A stretch of 64,000 bases of DNA, taken from the NCBI RefSeq assembly GCF_001653235.2, contig NC_035796.1, positions 248,001-312,000 on the forward strand, read 5' to 3'. A program made the translations under genes and the position numbers. Below, in pieces: positions 11,191 to 20,380 of this stretch (its first letter is position 1; the number at the start of each line of letters is the position of its first letter). This stretch comes from Pochonia chlamydosporia 170 (lineage: Eukaryota > Ascomycota > Sordariomycetes > Hypocreales > Clavicipitaceae). The notes beneath the pieces are model-generated. The model did no database searches and was not told the origin of the DNA. It was given only the letters and a program-made list of their open reading frames with translations.

Positions 11191-11598
11191 ATGGCTCTCA
11201 AAGCAATCACCATCTTTGCACTCGCTGCTTTCGCCGTTGCAGCGCCAATTGATGTAAGTGGTCACTGGTCAGTGCCAAAGATACACCAACTAACTGAATA
11301 GGCGGAGAAGAAGGGAGCCGAGCTCTACGGGCCACAATCCGACCTTTATAAGCCAGTTCTCCTGCATAGATCTGGGGAAGCTGGCGCAGATGCTGAAACT
11401 TATAGCCCTATCAACAACCTTTACAGTCCTGGGCTCTTACACAAACGCTCCGAGGATGATGCTAAGGCTGATACCAATCGGCGATCGGACGAGGAGCGAC
11501 GGGACAACGAGCAGCCCGGTGCGCTCTATTCTCCTTCAAACTTGAAGATTTATAATCCCCCTGTCCGTAATGTCCTTGCGGATAAGTTCAATGAGTAA
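11191..11598 (+). CDS. small secreted Tyr-Pro repeat peptide, candidate RiPP precursor
   Basis: Two exons, 11191-11253 and 11302-11598, with a 48-nt phase-0 intron (GTAAGT, CTAAC branch, ATAG), give 119 residues. Residues 1-18 form a signal peptide (MALKAITIFALAAFAVAA). The mature part has no cysteine. It has six tyrosines (30, 37, 55, 62, 97, 105), each followed by x-Pro. They form three pairs spaced 7, 7 and 8 residues: YGPQSDLYKP, YSPINNLYSP and YSPSNLKIYNP. The first two lie in a repeat of about 25 residues that ends LLHRS or LLHKRS, followed by an acidic linker. Dibasic Kex2-type sites are at 24-25, 69-70, 81-82 and 87-88. Signal peptide, repeated Tyr cores, dibasic sites and acidic spacers are the plan of dikaritin precursors such as UstA. 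The UstYa gene alongside supports this. It could instead be an unmodified Kex2-processed secreted peptide or effector. No family member is recognised. Confidence 0.8.
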
Positions 11599-12707
11599 TC
11601 TTTGTTTAGCTGCTGAGTTGGGTGGTCATGCATGTCTACTGCATGAAGTTTAGTGGAGGCCTTCAAGTCCCAGGCAGATAGTTAAACGCACTGAACAGAC
11701 CAACTTGAGTTATTTATTGTCTTTTGTATTGGTTTTGGTGATTTTTCAAGCACAGGTCAGCTCCGACTGACTGTGTCAGGAACTATCTAACAGGGTAGTG
11801 TTTGGCGTCGATGTCTTTTTTTGAACGCTCGTAACCCACTGTGATACGCCTTGCGATGCTGCACCGCTTTTGAATCCCGACAATTTGTCGTCACAAGCAC
11901 ACCAGACCTCCGGACAAATTGCTCTCAGGTTGAGGTGCAAGCAAGCTTTACAGTTGACAGATCACTTCGCGGTGAGATAGCCCTTGATCATGGCCCAAAC
12001 ACGACGATCATCATCTGCTTAGCATAAAAGCCCGTTGTAAGCTTTGAACGAAACAGTGACCCCAGATTTATGGTACCCCAAGTCGCTTGACACGGCACAT
12101 CTCTTACAACTCATACTCCAGCAAGCCTCCTACGATAGTGTATTCAATGACCCGATATATCTGATGTCATAAACGCTTCGAACGCTAATAGGGACGTGTG
12201 AAAGCATATCTTGCAGCAGCCGCAGCAATTTACTCTTCCGGTATTTCCAACTCGGCATGGCAGATTTTCATGTCCCATCAAAACCATTAGCATATAAGAC
12301 GCAATGCCTTCCAATAAACTTCCGATCATGGCGCAGAGACACCATCTCGAGCTGCTAAAACATGGTAATTGCGCCTGACGATTTATCACAGCCCGCCAAG
12401 TGGTCAAGGATCCACGATCGTACACGAAGAATAAACGCTCTGGCCCTTCGCGTCCTCGAGATACCTATTGTCTAGCGATACTGTCAAACAGGCATCCGCA
12501 TTTAAAACCCGCAAGACGTTAATCACGTCCTTGGTACTATAGTTTAAGGTACGCAGATTATAGTGTGTATATTCTAGGCAGGCAGTGCTAGGTAAATATA
12601 GACATGGTCGTTAGGCAGCTGTGAGGATTTAAAAGGCCGTTTCATCCAAGTGATTGAGTTGTAGTTTGGTGCAGGAGTATCCCTTCGTGCAGTTAAACTA
12701 AGAAAAA
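11599..12707. other. intergenic, no gene recognised
   Basis: Only one open frame of 93 codons (minus strand, near 12144-12425) is present, without recognisable features. A TATA-like ATTTAAAA at 12627-12634 lies 73 nt before the next start codon. Confidence 0.5.
12627..12634 (+). promoter_or_regulatory. TATA-like element of secreted repeat/Cys-domain gene
   Basis: ATTTAAAA lies 73 nt upstream of the ATG at 12708, similar in spacing to the TATA box of the repeat-peptide gene. It is weaker in sequence. Confidence 0.4.
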
Positions 12708-13955
12708 ATGAGGTTTTCGATTGCCGTTGCTTCCACCATCTTTCTGGCGGCCGTCAGTGTACGTGTATCTAAAGGAACTATTGCATAGCAGAAAATAACA
12801 GTTTTAGGCCGCTCCTGCAGGCACAGATGGCGTGACTGTGAGACGGGGTGATGCCGATGACGCCGCTCTCATCGCAGATTTCAACCTCCAAGAGTCGGAG
12901 AAGAATACTGTGAATGCTCGAGATGATGAGGAGGAAGATGATGAGAAGGAAGATGATGAAATAGTCGGCTTGGGGCACAAGAGTAACAGCATTGGTGCTC
13001 GAAGTCCCAACAATAATGAAGACGATGAAATAATCGGCTTGGGGCACAAAATCAACAGCATTGCTGCTCCAAGTCCCGACAATGATAAAGACGATGAAAA
13101 AGTCGGCTCGGAGTACGGCTTCGGATACGGCTCGGGGCGCAAGATTAACAGCATTGATGCTCGAAGTCCCAGCAATGATAAAGATGACGAGAAAGACCAC
13201 AAGATACTTGGTACCACGGCCGCCTGGAGTGCTCAGGGGGAAAAGGATCATGAACATCATGAGAATGACGAGGAGGAAGTTGGCCTCGACGACACCATCG
13301 ACATGTCCAGTCTCTCGAACTCTACCGAAGTCGACAGCACCATCTCACCCCGATTCGTCATCGTAAGCCTTCCATCCCCAAGATTGAACTCCTACCATCC
13401 ATCCAGAAAGCTAACATTTGAACTCGCCCCAAAAGCCAATCGACCACTGGAACTGCAACACCGGCGAGTGGGTGGACAGACGCTGGATCGAAGCAGAGGT
13501 CTCCAGTACGTCTCTCCCCCTTCAACTCCAACACAACATTCAACGACATCACAGCTAACAAGCCCAGAACTCAAAGGGCAAACCTGGTGCGCCGCTGTTG
13601 CCAAGGATGGCCCGACAGATAACTCCTGCACCCATGTAGGCTGCACCAAAGGCGCCCACATCTATCTCTGCAACAATAGAGGGAACTTCCTCAAAGTTAG
13701 GTGCTATGCTGTTGCCGATGTAATTGAGCGGTTGATGAGGGAGTGCGTAAAGGTGAGTTTGACGGTGTGTGAGAGTTCGAGTATGCTACATATGCTGATG
13801 GGGTGTCTGGTAGCTTGATGCTAATTACCCGTCTGTGAGAGGCCAGGTACGTATTGCTGCCGTGGAGTTGCTTGAAAGGAATTTGATGCTAATTTTTCCG
13901 ATAGATCTTCACCAAGGATAAGTGGGGTATCTATATAAAGTCCGCCAAATGCTAA
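12708..13955 (+). CDS. secreted protein with acidic tandem repeats and C-terminal eight-cysteine domain
   Basis: Six exons: 12708-12758, 12808-13362, 13436-13505, 13568-13752, 13814-13846 and 13905-13955. All introns are GT-AG and frame-consistent, giving 314 residues. Residues 1-17 form a signal peptide ending at the first splice junction. Residues up to about 200 are strongly acidic and disordered. They hold three tandem units of the type DDEI(V/I)GLGHK..NSI.A.SP.N (DNA 12952-13182). The third unit contains an extra SEYGFGYG insert. From residue 203 a compact domain begins (DHWNCNTGEWVDRRW, TWCAAVAKDG, CTHVGCTKGAHIYLC). It has eight cysteines, enough for four disulfides, and ends in Cys. 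The design (signal, disordered repeats, Cys-rich end) is effector-like, but I do not recognise the family. Exon 5 is only 33 nt. It lies downstream of the repeat-peptide gene in the same direction. Confidence 0.8.
12952..13182 (+). repeat. in-frame tandem repeats, 69 + 69 + 93 nt
   Basis: Unit 1 (12952-13020) and unit 2 (13021-13089) are each 69 nt and differ at few positions. Unit 3 (13090-13182) keeps both ends but carries a 24-nt insertion coding for a Gly/Tyr-rich octapeptide. They encode the acidic repeat of the secreted protein around them. Confidence 0.9.
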
Positions 13956-14122
13956 GCTGTCACTGTACGAGGTGAGATCTCCTAGTATCATTCTTTACGT
14001 GGTGCCAGACATGGATAGACATGCCAGATTTCAATTCACCTCGTCTGTAATTTAGCTTATTTCAGGTACTCATGACATCAGTGCTGAATACCATATGCCC
14101 TTCAAGTTTGTAGTATCAAGCG

Positions 14123-15974
14123 TCATTCAAGCAGCGGTGTTTCACACCTTCCGAATCCCTCATCCCAAGCTGTCATGAACCGTAGCAAGACATCTTCTCG
14201 TCCGTGTCTTGCCATGGCAAACATGCCGTATGGTTGACCGTTCTTCGGCGCCCTCCCCAGCGGGACTACGGCAACGGGCCATCCCGCACAGGAGGCGTAG
14301 TGAACGAGCGTTGCGTCCGAGTTGGATAGCACAATGTCCAGGTTTTGCAGGTCCATTACTTTGCCGATACTTTCGGATGTGGCCATGCGGTGGAGGTGGG
14401 CGGCTGCTTTGACGCGGGTTTCTTCCGTCATGGTGCTTTCCGTGGCGGCAATGAGTTCAGTTTGCGTGGTGTATGCTGATGTTGTTAGTCAACTTCATGT
14501 AGGGGTGGTACAGATACGTACGTTTTGGGAGTGCAATATCTGCGTGCTGCTCGTTCCATTCTATTACGTCTTTGAGCGTTGTTATGCCTTGTACTGGCTC
14601 GAAACAGGTGATGAACTCGGCGATATTTGATGGGAATTCGTAATCTATCACGGTTAGAGCCGCTATTAAAACAACCTTGTTAAAACTTACAAGCAACGGA
14701 CTTCAGCGTCTCCTCATGATACTTGAGCACATCCTCTGGTTTCTCAACCTCAAGCGGGTACACGACTCTTGCACCAAATTCCTCCAACTTCTTCACAGCG
14801 CCTTCGTACTTCCCTTTCTATACAAGATTAGTATATCTCGGCGCCAGTATCAACAAGCACTTACCACTTCAATCGTATCCCACTTATCAGTCACACCATC
14901 CCCCATCACACCCCAAACATTCGACAAAACACCGACGCCTAACCCCTTGAACCCATCACGACCCTCTCCATCATCCCCAGCTTTATCCATCAAAATATCC
15001 ATAAGAGGCTTCAAATCAGCGGGATCTCTCGCAAAAACACCAACATGGTCAAAGCTCCGGCTCAACTGGCACACCCCATCCAGAGGCACCGCCCCAAACG
15101 ACAGCTTCATACCATACACGCCATTCACACCAGCAGGATAAACAGCCGAGCCAGAAGTTTCAGTCCCAAGTGCAAGCGGAGCAAAAGCTGCAGACACAGC
15201 AACCGTTGGTCCGTTGGACGATCCCGCGGCCGTCTACAACCGTTAGCAAAAGCCATTAGAAAGAGTAGGGTTCCCTACCGGTTGATCCTTTTCATCAAGA
15301 TCATCGCGCCGATACGCCGAGAGCGTCAAACCGCCATGGGCGGACCATCCTACCGGCGTGTCATTCGATCTACAATTAGCTTGGAGTCATGTAACTTGCT
15401 GCCGTAACTTACTTCATGCCACAGTATTCCTATAAAGTTAGACAGGCACTCCAAAAAAAAAGAACAGTGAAATCACATACAGTCATATTTCCTTTGCCAA
15501 TGATGACAAGACCCGCATCAAGTAACTATCCCGTTAATATACATACATCCCTCTCAGATATAGACATACCCGTTGCACAACAGTCGCATTCTTCTTCGCT
15601 TTCAAGCCCGCAAAGAACGCAGCACCAGCACTAGTCGGCATCCCCAGCGACGCATCCGTCACAAAAGTGTCCTACTTCATTAGATCCTGATTCTTTCACA
15701 GGGTCGCAGCACGCACCTTCAGCACAATCGGTATTCCATGTAGCACACTCCTCACTTGCCCGGTGGCCCTCTCACGATCCAATTGCACCGCCCGGGAAAG
15801 TACATCTTCTCTCGGCGCAACTGCAACCAGGGCGTTCAATTTCTTGCCATTGTGGTTGTGGCGCTCGATTTGGTCCAAGAAGGCGGTTACTAGATCGACA
15901 GTGGTGGTTTGGCCGGCGGACAAGAAGGCGCTTAGTTCGTGGGCTGTTTTGAAGAGCGGGCTAGGGGTAGACAT
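14123..15974 (-). CDS. amidase (amidase signature family)
   Basis: Nine exons: 15717-15974, 15570-15671, 15481-15525, 15413-15429, 15279-15369, 14865-15233, 14691-14817, 14522-14644 and 14123-14475. They give 494 residues, normal for fungal amidases that hydrolyse C-N bonds of amides. The Ser-cisSer-Lys triad is in place: Lys86 at the end of LHGIPIVLK, Ser176 in TAAGSSNGP and Ser200 in GTETSGS, with the usual 24-residue spacing between the serines. The signature's usual Arg-x-Pro near its end reads AVYP, a small deviation. The conserved GNMTEYCGMKS stretch is rebuilt only if a 17-nt exon (15413-15429) is accepted. The substrate cannot be predicted. The gene lies 167 nt from the secreted Cys-domain gene, tail to tail. 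Membership in a cluster with the UstYa gene is speculative. Confidence 0.9.
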
Positions 15975-18694
15975 TTTGACGGTGTTCAGTTGCCATTCGT
16001 TTTCTTTTTTCTTCTTATTTTTTTGTTTTGGACTGATAACTTGGAAGTATTTGTTTATTATATTTTATGTAGGTACTAGTATGACGCGTCTGCTTGTTGG
16101 TAAGACAAGTGCTATTGCTGACGGGCATACGCAAAAGATCCGCTCAAGGCACCGGGTTAACAACCTTGGAGATTGAGGAGTTGCCAGAGAGAACGATGAG
16201 ATAACTATGGTAACTTTAGTACAGTGGGCATGGCCTAGTTTACGTGTTGGTTCAAATTTACAGGCAACAAGTCTCCGGCTCCAACTGAATGGGGCAAACC
16301 AGCTTCTCCTCATTGTTAGTTCGATTTAGGAGATCTTTTGCAAGTATTGCAACAGGCTACCCACACTGCAAGTATCTTGCTTAGTGTTCTGTTTTCATGT
16401 GGAAATCAACCCAAACCCCCGTTCAAACTGACAGACTCAAGCCACATCTTCATCATGTAACTCCTGTCCATTTGCCAATCATCTAAAGAACCAGCCACAG
16501 TCCCATCACAAGATTTTTCATCGTGAAAGCCTCATCCCAGCCTTGTCATGCCACGCCAACTCACACACCCCATCCTCCCACACTTAACGCCTGAAACACC
16601 ACCACCATCACCAATTTCAGGGTCTTCTCCCGTGCTGGATCGACAATCAATTTACGCATCATGGCAACAGCAGAATTTTCCATCCGTACAGAAATCCCTG
16701 GACCCTTTCCCGCTGCTGATGCCTGTTCTAACCTTCAGGGTTTGTTGAGCATTTTCCCCATTAGGCAAGTCGCAATTCAATTTGACCAGGTAGCGAAATT
16801 TCGGACATGGAACCCCGCAAAGGAACAAGATCTTTTGTACGGAGAAGGGAGTAGATTGCGGCCGATTCTTTCTGAAAAAGTAAGATAACAACTTGCATGC
16901 ACAGAATGTGTGGAGTATGACTGTCAAAATAAATTGAATTGTGTCTTCTCTACGACTTGTAGCCAAGCCCGCAGGGGGTGCTATCAGTGCCTTGCGGCTT
17001 CTTAATATTCCAAACTCGTCAAAATCTCAATCCAATCCAACTTGTGGCTCGTAGCCATGGTTCCAATCGCAAAACGTTGGGCAGCTTTGAAGCCCAAACC
17101 CCACGCATTTCAAGGCTGCGGTCTCACCAAGGAAGGGGTGGCTGCATCAAAGCCGCAAGGTGATAAGAAAAAAATGGTAGTGATAAAACATGAGATTGCG
17201 CTGGGGGTTTGAAGAGAAAGGCCCCCATTCATAACGCAGATAGGTATCCTGAAATGCCAGACCGCTTGTTCGTTAAATGTCCAATCCAACGCCCACAAAT
17301 GTCCCAAAGGAAAAAGAAAAGAAAAGAAAATAGTAAAAAAAGACCCAGTAATAAAGAAGCGCCAAGTCCCATGCTGCGTTGGAAAAAAAAAAAAACTAGA
17401 CCACAACTCCATCTAAAATGATGTCCCAAAAGTGATCCAATGTCCTCCGAAAATGAATAAAGAAAGCAAAAAAGAAAAACAAAAAGAAAAGGCAGAGCAA
17501 CATGAATGACAATCGAGTTGACCCTAGTGCCAACACTGGCACCAGCCTCAAGCTGAAATATGAACCCCATCAACATCCGGAATACTCTTCTGCGCAAGCG
17601 TTTCAACGCCTTCTGCCTCGTCGCTCAAAAGATGAGATGCACCATTTGGACCCGGCCATTACCGCCATGACAAGGGTGGACCCGGATGGTGCCGCAGGCC
17701 AAACAATGAGAGAATTCCGATCTATCCACCCTTGACCATGCCAAAAACCAATAATGCAAAAGTGATTTGAGGCAGGAAACCCCTTGCTTTTTTGCTCCGG
17801 CTTGAGTCTTCCCAACAACAAGACTTTGTGAGCAATAACGCACAATACTGCCACCGGGCCGATGGTCGAATTGTATTGTCGCCTTCCCCATTGGGCAGCC
17901 GATTCTCACTGAGGCTTGTCTGTGTCTGTGTCTGTGGGTCATTGGTCGTTTGGCTCTTTGGGTCCTTGGGTCTGACACAAGATGCCAGATTTCCAAAGAC
18001 TTTGGAACGTGAATGCTGTCTTGTGCCTTGCAGAATGTGCTACTCGGAGCTCTTTGTCAACAGGGCCAAAATGTTTGTTGTTCCACAACGTCTGTGATCG
18101 CCTCCAATCCATGGAACATTCGGCAGTCCCCAATGTGCATTATTCACGGTTCGGGATCCAGACCGGCTTTTTGGCCGAGGCCGATTCGGCAGCGTTTCCA
18201 AAATGCTTCGACAGTGGGTCATTGGCGGATCGCGTTACACCAGACACCAGACATTTTCTGATGCTGGTCTGGTTGCTCCCAAAATTGCCCCCGAGTCGTG
18301 CCCAGCAAAGTACCCAGTAAAGTGGTCGATGGGTCTGGCCCCGTAAAAAAGTTCATGGCTGCAACGTGCCGTTGTGCGAAAAGCCCCATGACGTGTTCGA
18401 CCAGGCTTGTTTCCAATTTGCAGGGTCTACTCACCCCTCGCCCTGGCAAACGCGTTGAGAAAAAAACTTTTCTTGTCGCCAAATCGTGTTTGCTATTGGG
18501 AGAGCACAGGCCGAGTAGCAGTACCTAGAAGTCAGGAACCAGGAACACCGAGTCAAATGGCCCATCTCCGAAGGCGGACGCAACCACTAGCGGTCAACGG
18601 GATGGCAACCTGAGCAGTTGACATGGTATGCCGTCAAGCCTGCTTGTTTTCGACACCGTAGTACTCCATAAGGTGCGCCCGGTACCGCAGGCAC
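15975..18694. other. 2.7-kb intergenic region, no gene recognised
   Basis: It holds the 5' flank of the amidase gene and the 3' flank of the next gene. It has A-rich runs (for example near 17330-17340 and 17387-17396) and several GTCTGGT-type motifs near 18240-18275. Open frames are short, lack domains and overlap on both strands. Confidence 0.5.
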
Positions 18695-20380
18695 TTAGGA
18701 TGACAGCGTCACGGGTACCCACCTTGCTGGGACGCCGTTTGAGCCAACTTCGTAAGGTTTCAGCGACGCCTTGCGTGGTGGTAAAGCCCAGCGAGCACGT
18801 CCTGGCTTCTGATTGTCAAGCTTGCCTCGGCGCCGCATCGCCATTTCCATTACCGCGATGCGAATAAAATCCGGGTTCTCACGCATTTCCCGCTGTCGCA
18901 TGCCTGGGACAGCGAGAGTTTGCTGGCTCGTCTTTCCTGGTTGTTGGTTGGCAGCAGATGCAGAGTGTGATGAGTTGTTGGTAACGTAGGGCGATGCCCG
19001 TGACGAGGGTGGGGCGGATCGAGAACGGTGCACCTTGTAAGTCTGCATCTGAATCGAAGCCGAAAATGTACCTGCTCGAGGCTTTGGTTGAGGGTCTATG
19101 TGAGCACTCGTCGTAGGGTTCAGATAACGTCGTAGTTCCGCAGAGGGCATCTCTTCCGTCACCGGAGGACGGCGTTCGTCCATATACGGAACATTCGGCT
19201 CAATGGTAAGAATAGACCGGGTGAGGAAGTCGTCCGGCGGGATAGACGGAAAGTTGATACTCGAAAATGATTTGGCCGCGGAGCGCAGGGCTCGTAAAGA
19301 CGCCGTCAAATTCGACTTGAATGCAGAACGTAACGGTTTGAACGGCTGTAGAAATGATGTGGAATCCTCCTCCGATAATTCAGCCGCAGGAAGCTCCAGA
19401 TCTTCCAACCCAAGACTGTCGACAACCGCAAGAGGGTGCCCTTCAGCAGCATCATCAGGAGGTGACCGAACAGGCTCCAAAGATTTGCGCATCGGGCTAT
19501 GGCGACGCCGAGCCGAGTTGCCAGCGCTTCTGGGTGTGTCAACAGAAGAAACAATATCAGTAGCAAAGGACTCCCCTCCAAGGGATGGAACAGAGTCGGC
19601 AGACGTTGTCCTGGCAAGCATGGAACCAATGTTGCTCTCGGTCGCACTGAGCTCATCATCCAGTAACTCCTCTGGAGGCGACAGGAGCAAATCCATAGGG
19701 CCACGCCCGAGAGCGAAACTCAGCTCTTTTTCTGACACCTGCCGTTCACCCGCAGCAATATCCTCAACGGTAAGTGGCGTATCGGCCCTATGGCGGCGCC
19801 TTGGTGGTCGGCGGATGTCAGTCACGGCCAAGAGGGCTGCGACCGATGGCGATATTGAATCTGATGCGCGAACATTCTTGGGATTACGGCGACGATGCAG
19901 TCCTTCTCGCTTTGCATGGTGGTTGGAGTCCCGATGGTTTCGCTTGGGAATCTGAACTGGACTTGTCGGTGTTGTTGGTCTACACAGGCCAGTGGTGGTG
20001 CTGGGTGGACTTGACGGAGGCAGCGTGCTGCTAGATTCTCTCTTGGCTTTGGTGCGTATTGACATTGCGGCATGGAAATCCGAGGCTATTGAGCTAGTCG
20101 AGGAGCAGCTTGACGATGTCGATCCAACAGATTGGACAGTAACTGTGACTGCGATGTCGTCGTCGAAGTCGTCTTGAACGTCGTGTGACGTGTTTGGTGC
20201 ATACTTGGGTGTTAGTTGGCTACGTTGTGAAGCAGAGGGAACAACGCCAAGTGAGTCGTAGGATATAGGTTTCGGCGCAGCCTTCTGTTTACCAGAGGGA
20301 TATGGTTTGGCAAGTAGAGAATGGGAGGGAGAAGATGGAGTGGGTTGCGTTGGGTAGCTCGAGAATAAGAAGGATCTCAT
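18695..20380 (-). CDS. conserved-looking hypothetical protein, basic and largely disordered
   Basis: A single exon gives 561 residues from the ATG at 20380. The frame stays open to 20545, but the upstream codons look like leader, so MRSFLFSSYPTQ is taken as the start. The protein is rich in Ser, Pro and Arg with low-complexity tracts. Several ordered-looking blocks exist: QVSEKELSFALGRGPMDLLL with an acidic stretch after it, a segment around FKPLRSAFKSNLTASLRALR, and a C-terminal block (RENPDFIRIAVMEMAMRRRG, then RARWALPPRK and GVPARWVPVTLSS). I cannot assign a function. The ordered blocks and the long open frame support a real gene; the antisense frame over it (19203-19955) is its shadow. 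Confidence 0.75.
   Translation of the reverse strand: MRSFLFSSYPTQPTPSSPSHSLLAKPYPSGKQKAAPKPISYDSLGVVPSASQRSQLTPKYAPNTSHDVQDDFDDDIAVTVTVQSVGSTSSSCSSTSSIASDFHAAMSIRTKAKRESSSTLPPSSPPSTTTGLCRPTTPTSPVQIPKRNHRDSNHHAKREGLHRRRNPKNVRASDSISPSVAALLAVTDIRRPPRRRHRADTPLTVEDIAAGERQVSEKELSFALGRGPMDLLLSPPEELLDDELSATESNIGSMLARTTSADSVPSLGGESFATDIVSSVDTPRSAGNSARRRHSPMRKSLEPVRSPPDDAAEGHPLAVVDSLGLEDLELPAAELSEEDSTSFLQPFKPLRSAFKSNLTASLRALRSAAKSFSSINFPSIPPDDFLTRSILTIEPNVPYMDERRPPVTEEMPSAELRRYLNPTTSAHIDPQPKPRAGTFSASIQMQTYKVHRSRSAPPSSRASPYVTNNSSHSASAANQQPGKTSQQTLAVPGMRQREMRENPDFIRIAVMEMAMRRRGKLDNQKPGRARWALPPRKASLKPYEVGSNGVPARWVPVTLSS

Noticed and set aside
19203..19955. 250-codon plus-strand frame
   Set aside because: Antisense to the hypothetical gene at 18695-20380, with low-complexity Ser/Arg composition only.
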